Source of the DNA: Planctomycetota bacterium
GTDB taxonomy: Bacteria; Planctomycetota; UBA1135; GCA-002686595
Assembly (NCBI GenBank): GCA_009691855.1
Contig: SIAI01000013.1
Location: 30,281-94,280, forward strand
DNA: 64,000 nucleotides
Reading direction: 5' to 3'
The translations under genes were made by a program, and so were the position numbers. Shown piece by piece: positions 40,970 to 50,807 of the stretch. The notes beneath the pieces are model-generated. The model did not search any database and was not told where the DNA came from. It worked only from the letters and a program-made list of their open reading frames with translations. The first letter of the stretch is position 1, and each line of letters begins with the position of its first letter.

Positions 40970-43708
40970 ATGAGCACGAAACCGACCGTCGAAGCGCGAC
41001 GCCTGGCTGAGGACAGCACGCGCGAGCAGAACTGGAAGCGCTGGGGCCCGTACCTCTCCGAGCGTCAGTGGGGCACGGTGCGCGAGGACTACTCGCCGGA
41101 CGGTTCTGCCTGGCACTACTTCCCCCACGAGCACGCGCGCTCGCGCGCCTATCGCTGGGGCGAGGACGGGCTGTTCGGGCTCACCGACCGCCAGTGCCGC
41201 TTGTGCTTCTCGTTCGCGCTGTGGAACGGCAAGGACCCGATCTTGAAAGAGCGCCTGTTCGGCTTGACCGGCCCGCAGGGCAACCACGGCGAGGACGTGA
41301 AGGAGCTCTACTACTACGTCGATGCCACGCCGACGCACTCCTACGCGCGCGCGCTGTACAAGTACCCGCAGCGTGAGTTCCCCTACCAGGCGCTGATCCA
41401 GGAGAACGGCAAGCGCGCCAAGACCGAGCCCGAGTACGAGCTCGCCGACACCGGCGCCTTCGACGAAGGGCGCTACTTCGACGTGCAGGTCGAGTACGCC
41501 AAGAGGTCGCCCGAGGACATCCTCGTGCGCGTCACGGTCTCGAACCGCGGTCCAGGGGAGGCCGAGCTCGTGCTGCTGCCCACGCTGTGGTTCCGCAACC
41601 ACTGGAGCTGGGGCCGCGCCAGCGAAGAGCACGGCCCCAAACCCGTGCTGCGCGCCACCGGCGCCGGCGAGCTGATCGCCGAGCACGAGGAGCTCGGCAG
41701 CTACCAGTTCTTCGCCGAAGCTGCGGCGGGCGGCGCGCGGCCCGAGCTCCTGTTCACCGACAACGAGACCAACGTCGAGCGCCTGTGGGGCTCGCCCAAC
41801 CCCACGCCCTACGTCAAGGACGCCTTCCACGACTACGTGATCCAAGGCCGCAGGGAGGCCGTGAACCCCGCGCGCACGGGCACGAAGGCCGCGGCGCTCT
41901 ACCGCCTGCATCTGGGTGCGGGCAAGAGTGCGGTCGTGAACCTGCGCCTGGCGGCGAGCGACGTGCTCCCGGCCAAGCCCTTCGGACGCGACTTCGACGA
42001 GGTCTTCCGCGCGCGCGTGGCCGAGGCCGACGAGTTCTACTCCGAGCGCATCCCCGCCGCGCTCTCGAGTGCCGAGCGCGCCGTCGCGCGTCAGGCCTAC
42101 GCCGGCCTCCTGTGGTCGAAGCAGTTCTACCACTACATCGTGCCGCACTGGCTCGAGGGCGATCCCTCGCAGCCCGCGCCGCCCGACGAACGCAAGAGCG
42201 GGCGCAACGCCGACTGGTCGCACCTCTACAACCGCGACGTCCTGTCGATGCCCGACAAGTGGGAGTACCCCTGGTACGCGGCCTGGGACCTCGCCTTCCA
42301 CATGCTGCCCTTCGCGCGCCTCGACGCGGACTTCGCCAAGCACCAGCTCGAGCTCTTCCTGCGCGAGTGGTACATGCACCCGAACGGTCAGATCCCGGCC
42401 TACGAGTGGGCGCTCTCCGACGTGAACCCGCCGGTACACGCCTGGGCCGCGTGGCGCGTGTACAAGAAGTCCGGCAAGGCCGGCGCGCGCGACATCGGCT
42501 TCCTGAAGCGCGTCTTCCACAAGTTGCTCCTGAACTTCAACTGGTGGGTGAACCGCAAGGACAAGAGCGGCAAGCACATCTTCGCCGGCGGCTTCCTCGG
42601 GCTCGACAACATCGGCGTGTTCGACCGCTCGGCGCCGCTGCCCTCGGGCGGCACGCTGGACCAGGCCGACGGCACGGCGTGGATGGCGTTCTACTGCGGC
42701 ACGATGCTGTCGATCGCGCTCGAGCTCGCCAAGCACGACCGCACCTACGAGGACCTGGCCTCGAAGTTCTTCGAGCACTACGTGTCGATCGTCGATGCGA
42801 TGAACACGCTCGGCGGCACGGGCCTGTGGGACGAGCAGGACGGCTTCTACTACGACGAGATGCACATCGGCGACCAGACGATCCCGCTGCGTGTGCGCTC
42901 GCTGGTCGGCGTGATCCCGCTGCTGGCGGTCGAGATCCTGGAGAAGGAGACGATCGACGCCCTGCCGGGCTTCAAGAAGCGCATGCAGTGGTTCATCGAG
43001 AACCGCGCGGACCTCGCCAAGCACATCGGCTACTTCGAGTGCCGCAACTGCCACGACCACCAGCTGCTCTCAATTCCCTCGCGTGCGCGCCTGGAGCGCG
43101 TGCTGGCCTACCTCCTGGACGAGAAGGAGTTCCTCTCGCCCTTCGGCATCCGCTCGCTGTCGCGCGTGCACGAGGGCAAGCCCTATGTGCTGACGCTCGA
43201 GGGCCGCGAGTACCGCGTCGACTATGCTCCGGGGGAGGGCGACACCGCGCTCTTCGGCGGCAACTCCAACTGGCGCGGGCCGGTGTGGTTCCCGATCAAC
43301 TTCCTGCTGGTCGAAGCGCTGGAACGCTACGCCCACTTCTACGGCGACAGCCTGGAGGTCGAGTGCCCCACCGGCTCGGGCACGCGCATGACGCTGCACG
43401 AGATCGCGCGCGAGCTCGCCACGCGCCTGTCACGCCTGTTCCTGCCCGACGCGAGCGGCGCGCGCCCCTGCCACGGCGGCGACGCGCGCTACAAGGACGA
43501 CCCGCATTGGAAGGAGCTCGTGTTGTTCCACGAGTACTTCCACGCCGAGACCGGCCGCGGCGTCGGCGCGAGCCACCAGACCGGCTGGACGGCGCTCGTG
43601 GCGAGCCTGCTCGAAGGTCTGGCGCGCGAGCGAGAGCTGTCGGTGGGCAGCCAGGCACCGGAGCGCAGCGGGCGCGCGAGCGAAGATGCGCTCAGCGTCC
43701 GCGGCTGA
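40970..43708 (+). CDS. GH63-family glucosidase-like protein
   Basis: 'NWKRWGPYLSERQWGTVREDYSPDGSAWHYFPHEHARSRAYRWGEDGLFG...NGKDPILKERLFGLTGPQGNHGEDVKE'. Confidence 0.88.
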   Translation: MSTKPTVEARRLAEDSTREQNWKRWGPYLSERQWGTVREDYSPDGSAWHYFPHEHARSRAYRWGEDGLFGLTDRQCRLCFSFALWNGKDPILKERLFGLTGPQGNHGEDVKELYYYVDATPTHSYARALYKYPQREFPYQALIQENGKRAKTEPEYELADTGAFDEGRYFDVQVEYAKRSPEDILVRVTVSNRGPGEAELVLLPTLWFRNHWSWGRASEEHGPKPVLRATGAGELIAEHEELGSYQFFAEAAAGGARPELLFTDNETNVERLWGSPNPTPYVKDAFHDYVIQGRREAVNPARTGTKAAALYRLHLGAGKSAVVNLRLAASDVLPAKPFGRDFDEVFRARVAEADEFYSERIPAALSSAERAVARQAYAGLLWSKQFYHYIVPHWLEGDPSQPAPPDERKSGRNADWSHLYNRDVLSMPDKWEYPWYAAWDLAFHMLPFARLDADFAKHQLELFLREWYMHPNGQIPAYEWALSDVNPPVHAWAAWRVYKKSGKAGARDIGFLKRVFHKLLLNFNWWVNRKDKSGKHIFAGGFLGLDNIGVFDRSAPLPSGGTLDQADGTAWMAFYCGTMLSIALELAKHDRTYEDLASKFFEHYVSIVDAMNTLGGTGLWDEQDGFYYDEMHIGDQTIPLRVRSLVGVIPLLAVEILEKETIDALPGFKKRMQWFIENRADLAKHIGYFECRNCHDHQLLSIPSRARLERVLAYLLDEKEFLSPFGIRSLSRVHEGKPYVLTLEGREYRVDYAPGEGDTALFGGNSNWRGPVWFPINFLLVEALERYAHFYGDSLEVECPTGSGTRMTLHEIARELATRLSRLFLPDASGARPCHGGDARYKDDPHWKELVLFHEYFHAETGRGVGASHQTGWTALVASLLEGLARERELSVGSQAPERSGRASEDALSVRG

Positions 43709-43852
43709 GCCCGAAGGGCTGAGGGTGCGTGAGACTTCGGATCCCTGGCGCCTACGCCGAGGGCAGGACGTGAGTGGTTGCATGGGCAGACTTGCTTGCC
43801 CAGCTCACCCGAGTCAAATAGACGGCAAGCGCAATCGTCGTCGTCCGCAACC

Positions 43853-45277
43853 ATGGCACCCACGGACCCTAGCCCCCACCGGATCCCGCCGAACATCCTC
43901 GTGATCGTTCTGGATGACGTGGGCGTGGACAAGCTCAGCCTCTTCGACGCCGGCCAGGTGGCGCCTCCCTACGCGCGCACGCCGCGCATGGATGCCTTGG
44001 CCGAGAGCGGCATGAGGTTCACGAGCGTCCATGCCAACCCGATTTGCAGCCCGACGCGGGCGTGCATCCAGACCGGCCGCTATCCCTTCCGTACGGGCAT
44101 GGGCGGTAATGCGGAGGTTTATCTGCTGCCCGACTCCGAGGTGTTGCTCGCCAAGCTCCTGAAGGAGGGCTTGCCGCCCCAGCAGGCCTACACCTGCGGC
44201 GCCTTCGGCAAGTGGCACCTGACACCCTCGGACCTGTCCAACGAAGCGTATCGGACGCACGCGGTTCGCCATGGCTACAACCGCTTCTTCGGAACCTTGA
44301 GCAACACGTCCGACCACTTCAATTGGACGAAGGTGGAATACAACCAAGGGTGGGCCAACGCGAACCTCGTCGCGATCTCGAATCATTGGAGCGCGGACGT
44401 GGTGCGCGCGGATGCGGCGAGCTGGGTCAACTCCAGGACGTTCAACCGCCCCTACTTCGCCTACGTCGCCTTCAACCCACCGCACGACAAGTTCCAGGTG
44501 CCCGCCTTCCAGACGCAGGACGGTCGGCCCCTGCTGTCAACGGACACGCGCGCCGAACTCGCGGGTGCGCAGCCCGGGGACGAGCCCATGAACCCGTTCC
44601 AGCGCGAGCTCTTCTATCGCGCGGGCATCGAGGCCGTGGACGCCGAGATCGGCTACTTGCTGGACGACATCCAGCAGCGGCTGGAGCACACGATGGTCTT
44701 CGTCGTGGGCGACAACGGAACGCCGCTGCGCGTGATCACGCCCCCGCACGACACGAATCACGGCAAGACGACCTTTTTTCAGCACGGGATTCGCGTGCCC
44801 ATGATCGCGTCGGGCCCGCTGGTCCGTAGGCCGATTCCGCCCGGCGGTCATGTGTGTCCGGCCCTGGTCGATACCGTGGACATCTGGAGCACGATCGCGG
44901 CGATCTCGGGAGCGCGTCTGAATCCTGCACCTGAAGTCAACGGCGTCAGCTTCCTCCCTCTGCTCAAGAATCCGTCGGCGAGCGGAGCGCGAGCCTGGTC
45001 GTTCTCACAGCTCTTTGGGCCCGCCGGGCCCTACTCCTCGGTCGTGGGCGTTTCCAATCACGGACGCAGCCTCACCGACGGGACCTACAAGTACATCCGC
45101 ACGGTCACCGATCACGTGCTCGGTGATCCGACCATCCAGTACATCCATCAGCTCTACCGCGTGGCGGACGATCCCGAGGAGGCCTACGACTTCATCGTGA
45201 ACGGGCTGACGCCCGAGGCCGCCACCGCCAACGAGTACCTGAGCGAGCAGATGGACGTTCTCAGCGAGCTGACGTAG
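43853..45277 (+). CDS. Sulfatase (type I, CxPxR), no obvious signal peptide from this start
   Basis: 'NILVIVLDDVGVDKLSLF...ICSPTRACIQTGRYPFRTGMG', 'FGKWHLT'. Confidence 0.88.
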   Translation: MAPTDPSPHRIPPNILVIVLDDVGVDKLSLFDAGQVAPPYARTPRMDALAESGMRFTSVHANPICSPTRACIQTGRYPFRTGMGGNAEVYLLPDSEVLLAKLLKEGLPPQQAYTCGAFGKWHLTPSDLSNEAYRTHAVRHGYNRFFGTLSNTSDHFNWTKVEYNQGWANANLVAISNHWSADVVRADAASWVNSRTFNRPYFAYVAFNPPHDKFQVPAFQTQDGRPLLSTDTRAELAGAQPGDEPMNPFQRELFYRAGIEAVDAEIGYLLDDIQQRLEHTMVFVVGDNGTPLRVITPPHDTNHGKTTFFQHGIRVPMIASGPLVRRPIPPGGHVCPALVDTVDIWSTIAAISGARLNPAPEVNGVSFLPLLKNPSASGARAWSFSQLFGPAGPYSSVVGVSNHGRSLTDGTYKYIRTVTDHVLGDPTIQYIHQLYRVADDPEEAYDFIVNGLTPEAATANEYLSEQMDVLSELT

Positions 45278-45316
45278 GCGCTGGCGGAGTCCCGCATCCA
45301 ACGCAACCCGACGCGC

Positions 45317-46834
45317 ATGACTCCTGGAGAGAAGCGACTCGTCGCGCTGCTCGCGAGCTCGACCCTGACGCTGCTCGCGGCGTGCGTGTTCCTCGTGCTG
45401 CGGCTGCGCGCCACTCCGGTCGCCTTCGACACGAACGCCGCGCTGGCCGACCCGGAGCTACGCAACGCCGTCGTGCAGCGCCTGGCCACGCAGGCGACCG
45501 CCATCTGGGACTCGCACAACGATCCCGAGGTCGGGCGCATGCTCCAACCCAACCTGCGCGAGGTGCAGGCCACCGGAGTGCCGACGAGCACGAACGTCTA
45601 CGGCCTGCGCGAGCGTCCCTTCGAGCTACCCAAGCCGCCCGGCACGCTGCGCGTCGTGATCCTGGGCGATTCGTTCGTGCAGGGCTTCGGCGTGCTGGAG
45701 GCGCAGCGCATGGGCGTCTTGCTCGAACGCTATCTCACCGAGCACGCCACCGGCTTCAGCGGCCGCATCGAGTGCCTGCACATCGGCGTCGGCGGCTGGA
45801 ACGCCGTCAACGAGTGTGCCTACCTGCGGCGCATGCTGAGCGAGCTGGCGCCCGACCTCGTGCTGCACGTGCTCGTCACCAACGACCTCGACGACGAGTG
45901 CGGCGTGCGCGGCTTCGGCGCGCTGTCGGCCTTCGCGCCGCTCGTCAGCGCACGCACCGACGCCATGGTGTACCACGCGTATCCCACGCGCTTCTCCTCG
46001 CCGCTGAACACGAACTACCTGCTCGAGGCGGCCGATTTCGAGAGTCGCCAGCGCTACGAAGAGCTCGCCGAGGCGCTCGGACGCCTCGCGCTCTGCGTGC
46101 GCCGCTCGGGAGCACGCTACGTGGCCGTTGCGCAATGGTCCGGGATGAGCGCGCGCCTGTGGAGCTTCCTCGAGCCCCATCTCCCGCGCGAGGAGTACGC
46201 CCCGCTTCCGACGCGCCTGATGACAGACCCCGACCTGCGCCTGGGTCCGACCGACGCGCACTGGAGCGTGACCGGACACGAACAGGTCGCGCGCCTGTTC
46301 TTCGCGCTGATCCGCGGGCGCGGGCTGCTGCCCCAGCTCGCGCTCACGCCCTGGCCGGAGGTCGAGGAAACGGCGCTGAAAGAGCTCGAGGCGGCCTGGC
46401 GGGAGGCGACCCGCAAGCAGCGCAAGCCGGTGTGGATGCCCGTGAAGGAGGCCGTGTCACGCCTCGAGCCGGCGCACTTCACCGACCTCGAGTGGCGCCA
46501 CGTCTACACCGGCCTCGACGATCAGGCGCGGGTCTCGCCCTTCGCCTCGTTCTACCTGGCGCCGGGCGAGCTGCAGTACCTGGTGCTGCGCGGGCGCGCC
46601 TTCGCGCGGCCCGAGCTCGCCGGAGCGCGCGTCCAGGTCAGCGTCGAGGGCCAGCCGCTGGGCGAGCACGAACTCGTGCCGGGCGAGCCCTTCGAGCTGC
46701 GCCTGCCGCTGCCGGCCGACCTGCGCCGCGACGGCGGCATCAACGTGCGCCTGGAGACGAACGATTACGTCTACGCCAACGCCGACCGGCAGCACTGCGT
46801 GAGCTTCCAGCTCGACCTGCTGGCGCTGGAGTGA
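45317..46834 (+). CDS. Membrane-anchored SGNH hydrolase-like protein with C-terminal accessory domain
   Basis: 'LRVVILGDSFVQGFGVLEAQRMGVLLE'; 'DAHWSVTGHEQVARLF'. Confidence 0.78.
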   Translation: MTPGEKRLVALLASSTLTLLAACVFLVLRLRATPVAFDTNAALADPELRNAVVQRLATQATAIWDSHNDPEVGRMLQPNLREVQATGVPTSTNVYGLRERPFELPKPPGTLRVVILGDSFVQGFGVLEAQRMGVLLERYLTEHATGFSGRIECLHIGVGGWNAVNECAYLRRMLSELAPDLVLHVLVTNDLDDECGVRGFGALSAFAPLVSARTDAMVYHAYPTRFSSPLNTNYLLEAADFESRQRYEELAEALGRLALCVRRSGARYVAVAQWSGMSARLWSFLEPHLPREEYAPLPTRLMTDPDLRLGPTDAHWSVTGHEQVARLFFALIRGRGLLPQLALTPWPEVEETALKELEAAWREATRKQRKPVWMPVKEAVSRLEPAHFTDLEWRHVYTGLDDQARVSPFASFYLAPGELQYLVLRGRAFARPELAGARVQVSVEGQPLGEHELVPGEPFELRLPLPADLRRDGGINVRLETNDYVYANADRQHCVSFQLDLLALE

Positions 46835-46939
46835 ACGCGAGGCGGGGCACACCCGCTCGCCATCGTCGAAGCGGGCGCAGTTCGACACACTCGCGGACGC
46901 GCTTCCATTTCTGTCGGCAGAGGGGGCGCACCCGAAGAG

Positions 46940-46976
46940 CCGTGATCCGGCCCGACGTCACTCTTCCGGATCACGG
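46940..46976. terminator. Hairpin at the 3' ends of convergent genes
   Basis: ccgtgatccgg ... ccggatcacgg perfect 11-bp arms with 15-nt loop; overlaps end of the minus-strand CDS. Confidence 0.55.
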
Positions 46977-48298
46977 GCCTGCAGCCGGACCTGGAAGGCC
47001 TCGTACAGCGTCACGGAATCCACGGCCCCCAGGAGAGAAGCACCCTCGTACAGCTTGCGCACGTTGTGACGGACGACATCGAAAGCGTCCGCGCGCACGT
47101 TCTCGAGCACCCAGGCGTCCTGCTGCTCGTGGCTCACCGCGATCACTCCGCCCGGGCTGACCGCCGGGTCGGGGATCCAGTCGATCTCCTCCTTGCGCAG
47201 GACCTCCAGCACTTCCTCGGCGTCGCCACGGATGCGCGGGTCGTCGACGAGCTGCGCGTTGCCCGCCCCGACGATCAGGCGCAGGGCCGTGCCGCCTTTC
47301 GCCTTCGCGGCGGCCAGGAAGCCGGCCGTCGAGGTCTTCCCGTCGACCGCGTGCTTGAGCCAGTCCGTGCGACCCCCATTCGGGCTGATGATCTGGACCT
47401 CCTCGAGCTGCAAGGCTCTGCGCTCGTCGGTGAGGATGCGGCCCTCTTTCGCGAGCCGCACCAGCAGCTCGGTGTGATAGCGATCGATCGCCGCGCCGCG
47501 CTCGAGGTTCTGGCGCACGAACTCGGGGATCCGGTCCGGAGCCAGGGCCGGATCGAAGACGAAGCAGCGCGCCCCGCGCCGCGCGAGGAAGCCCAGCAGC
47601 GGCAGACCGACCTTGCCCGCACCGATCACGAGCACGCTGAGACCCTCCAGGATCGGCGGGCACTCCGGCGAGAGGACCTCGAGCGCGCTGAGCTCCGGAC
47701 CGCGCACGAGTCTGGTGGTGAGAGCCGCCTGGTAGATGGCGGCGAGCACTCCGATCGCAGTCGGATCTCCGGTGTCCACGGCGCAACCCAGCCCGACCGT
47801 GAAGTGCGTGCTGCGCGCGATCCAGCGCAGCTCGCCCTTGCCGACGCCCTGGTCCTCGGAGGCGAAGTACTCCCCCCGCAGGTGCTCCACCAGCAGTCCG
47901 TGGCAGATCAGGCGCGCAGGCGTGAGCTCCTGGCCGGGCCCGCTCGTGAGGATCACTCCCTTGCCTCCTTGCCAACCGAAGGCGGTCCTGCGGTTCGCCC
48001 AGCGTGGATCCTGGATGCGCAGCTCGCGTTCCGCTCTCTGCAGGAGGCGGTTTTTGGAGAGCATGGCTTGGGCCAGCCGCGAGGATTCGGATTCGGCCTG
48101 GCGAACGCCTCGCTCGGGATCGGCAGACGGCTCCTGGATCCAACGCGTTCCACCCAGCGCCGGCCAGTCGGAACGGCTGGGGCTCCGGCAAACAGCCACG
48201 CAAGAGAAGGCGCCTGCGGCGCTGCTCCTCCCTTCCCACAGCTCGACCCCAGGAGCGTCGGGCAACTCGATCGGGCCGGAGATCTGGAAGTCCTTCAT
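46958..48298 (-). CDS. Divergent Glu/Leu/Phe/Val (ELFV) dehydrogenase-like protein
   Basis: 'LGGTRWI', 'MLSKN', 'GGKGVI', 'SEDQG', 'GDPTAIGVL', Rossmann 'VLVIGAGKVGLPLLGFLARRGARCFVFDP', 'LIVGAGNAQLVDD...IDWIPDPAVSPGGVI'. Confidence 0.75.
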   Translation of the reverse strand: MKDFQISGPIELPDAPGVELWEGRSSAAGAFSCVAVCRSPSRSDWPALGGTRWIQEPSADPERGVRQAESESSRLAQAMLSKNRLLQRAERELRIQDPRWANRRTAFGWQGGKGVILTSGPGQELTPARLICHGLLVEHLRGEYFASEDQGVGKGELRWIARSTHFTVGLGCAVDTGDPTAIGVLAAIYQAALTTRLVRGPELSALEVLSPECPPILEGLSVLVIGAGKVGLPLLGFLARRGARCFVFDPALAPDRIPEFVRQNLERGAAIDRYHTELLVRLAKEGRILTDERRALQLEEVQIISPNGGRTDWLKHAVDGKTSTAGFLAAAKAKGGTALRLIVGAGNAQLVDDPRIRGDAEEVLEVLRKEEIDWIPDPAVSPGGVIAVSHEQQDAWVLENVRADAFDVVRHNVRKLYEGASLLGAVDSVTLYEAFQVRLQARDPEE

Positions 48299-48314
48299 GG
48301 TGGGTTCCCGATGG

Positions 48315-49610
48315 TCATGCGCCTGCAGGAGAAGTCGGTGATTGCGCCTCGGAGTCACCCGCGCGCTCGGCCACCCGAGACGAGGGAGGAGCTACGAGGC
48401 CCTTCGCGCGGGGCGCGGGTTGGACCTCTCGCACGGGCTCGGCGGCCGTAGGCGCCTGCAGGTCGGCCACCAGTTTCACCAGCCGCGGGAAGTACTCCGA
48501 CAAGCGGGGCGAGACTTCATCGACCCAGCGGAGCTCGAAGTAGTCGGAGCACTGGCGGGCGACCTTCTCGCTGCAAAGGAAGCAGATGGCCTCGATCGCC
48601 GGATCCATCGGCGCGAGGGGATCCCGGTCGTAGCGCACGAGGTTGACGGTCTTCGCCGCATCGCTCATCCAGACGCCGAAATTCCCGCTCCAACCGTTGC
48701 CGATGGCGTCCTGGAAGTCCTTGGGCGCGTTCGCGAAGTGGTTCGCATAATCGTCGCGGCCTACCTCGAGGACCCGCGCCTGCATGCGCTCGCCGGCCGC
48801 GTCGCTCGCGGCCTGATAGCGACGGAAAAGCAACTCGAGAGCGCCAGCGAGGCCCGGCTCGGACCGCAGCACGCTCATGTCGGGCACGATGAACAGCCGC
48901 TTCACGCGAAACCCGCTGCTCTTCGCGGCCTTGACCTGCTTGTTCAGGTATGCGCTCGAGCCCTGCTGGAAGCCGAGGTGATCCGCCGACCAGACGACCG
49001 CGTTGGTGATCGTCTTGAACTCGCCGTTTGCGCCCATCAGGGAATCGAGCATCTCGCTCCAGCGGCTGGAGAACTGATTGGCCGGGGAACGAACCTCCAG
49101 CTGATAGCGGTGTTCCTCCGCCAGGAGCCTCATTGCCTCCTCCGTGTCGTGCAGGAGGCGCTGGGCAAAGAGGATCTCGATGTCCTTGTCGAAGCCGGTC
49201 CCGGCGGCGTGCTTGACGACGCCGGCGTAGTGATCGATCACGCGCGTCATGCTGCCGTGTGCCCTCAGATTGGCCTGACCCGTGTCGAACAGCCGCCCCA
49301 TCCTCTCCTCGTACCGCGACAGGACGTCGTCTCGGTCATGCTCGTAACGGCTGATCAGAGCGGCGACCTCCTCCTTCGAACTGGCAAAACCCTCCTTGCG
49401 ATCCTGGTCGCTCAGCAGGATTCGCTTCTCGATCTCGATCTGCTGCCCGAGGACGCCGCCGAGCCCGGCCAAGAGGATGGACCACAGGGCAAGCTGCCAG
49501 CCGTCCAGGTTCGTCTTGTTCAGGAGCAGCTCCAAGATGAGCAGGACCACGGGCGGGGCGACGACCAGTGCGATTCTGAGGCTGATCTCGGCGGTGGATC
49601 GGCGAGTCAT
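48315..49610 (-). CDS. Membrane protein with coiled-coil and putative degenerate PLD-like cytosolic domain
   Basis: Two N-terminal hydrophobic helices; central coiled coil; C-terminal 'YLNKQVKAAKSSGFRVKRLFIVPD...NFGVWMSDAAKTVNLVRYD...'; 16-nt gap to the downstream dehydrogenase. Confidence 0.65.
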   Translation of the reverse strand: MTRRSTAEISLRIALVVAPPVVLLILELLLNKTNLDGWQLALWSILLAGLGGVLGQQIEIEKRILLSDQDRKEGFASSKEEVAALISRYEHDRDDVLSRYEERMGRLFDTGQANLRAHGSMTRVIDHYAGVVKHAAGTGFDKDIEILFAQRLLHDTEEAMRLLAEEHRYQLEVRSPANQFSSRWSEMLDSLMGANGEFKTITNAVVWSADHLGFQQGSSAYLNKQVKAAKSSGFRVKRLFIVPDMSVLRSEPGLAGALELLFRRYQAASDAAGERMQARVLEVGRDDYANHFANAPKDFQDAIGNGWSGNFGVWMSDAAKTVNLVRYDRDPLAPMDPAIEAICFLCSEKVARQCSDYFELRWVDEVSPRLSEYFPRLVKLVADLQAPTAAEPVREVQPAPRAKGLVAPPSSRVAERAGDSEAQSPTSPAGA

Positions 49611-49860
49611 GGGGCGCTGGGGGCAGAACCGTTGATGGGGCAGGTCTTCTTCATGCAAGGGGAACGGCGCATCGCGCCGGCCACCGCCATCCATCTATCC
49701 CAGTCAAGCCGAGGAAACGCAGTTGTTCCCTTCCGTGGGTCTTCGCGGGTGGAGAACATCCCGTCCGATGGCGGCGGGCTATTCTGGGCATGGCCATGGG
49801 TCCTTCGCGCTCGATCGGATCCCGAGCTGCTCGCGCACCAAGCCGTCGCGCGGCGCCTAG

Positions 49861-50807
49861 CGCGGCTCGCCGTGCTCGCGCTGGCGCTGCGGGCGGGCGG
49901 CGGGCACGCGACCGAGGTGGGAGCTCGAACCGGTCGAGCTCGTCCTGCAGGACGTTGCGCTCTCTATCGACGGCGTGCTGCTCGACCGAACCGGCGGACT
50001 CGCCGCGGGCTGGCGCATGGCGCTCTTGGACGGCACGCCGGCCTACTCGGACGACCACCGGCCCTTCACGACCAAAGAGCTCGCCTCGGGCGCGAGCTCA
50101 CACCTCGAACTCGGCGCCGACGGCGCCTTCTCCTTCCGCGGTCTGAAGGAGGGACGCGCGTATCGAGTGCGGGGCTGGAACCAGAAGACCCTCGAACAGG
50201 ACGTGAGTGAGCAGATGCTGGCTGGCACGCGCGGCTACGTGCGGCGCGTCCCGGACGAGCCCTGGCGTGCGCGCGTCGAGGGAGTCGTGGTCGGCCTGGA
50301 CGGATTCCCTCTGGCGGACGTCACCTGTCGCTTGAGCATGAACGAGTACAAGAGCGAGAGCGGAACGTGGATGACCTCGGGGCAAACGTGGTGACCGACG
50401 GGCTCGGACACTTCGCCTTCGTCGACGTGCCCCCGGTCGAGCTCTTCATCCGCTTCAAGGGCCTCGGCACCGACCAGCAGCTCGTTCTGCCGACCGATGA
50501 TCCCGGCTGCGGGCTGCGCGTGGAGCTGGTGCGCAGCGGCACGTTCGTGCTGGAACGCGACGGCGCCGGCCGGGCCGCGGACACGCTGCGCGTCCTCGAC
50601 GGCGACGAGCAACGCCTGCCGATCGAACTCGACCGCGGTCCGGGACGCACGAGCAACCCGCGCGACGTGCCCGTGCCGGCCTCCGGCGAGGTGCGCGGAC
50701 GGGTCAGCGAGCTCGCTCGTTGGCTCGTGCTCTACGCGGGCGAGCGCGAGCTCGGCCGGCTGCCGCTCGTCGTGCGCTTCGGCGAGGACGCGCGCCTGCG
50801 CTGGTGA
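49861..50807 (+). pseudogene. Frameshifted secreted protein with carboxypeptidase-regulatory-like domain
   Basis: Frame ending '...GVVVGLDGFPLADVTCRLSMNEYKSESGTWMTSGQTW*' continues in another frame as 'VVTDGLGHFAFVDVPPVELFIRFKG...RLRW*'. Confidence 0.65.

Noticed and set aside
40736-43060. 774-aa antisense ORF opposite the GH63-like gene
   Set aside because: Complementary-strand artefact of codon bias; the sense frame is clearly conserved.
50367-50394. Programmed -1 frameshift in the carboxypeptidase-regulatory-like gene
   Set aside because: No convincing slippery heptamer at the junction and a possible second lesion upstream; mutation or sequencing error is likelier.
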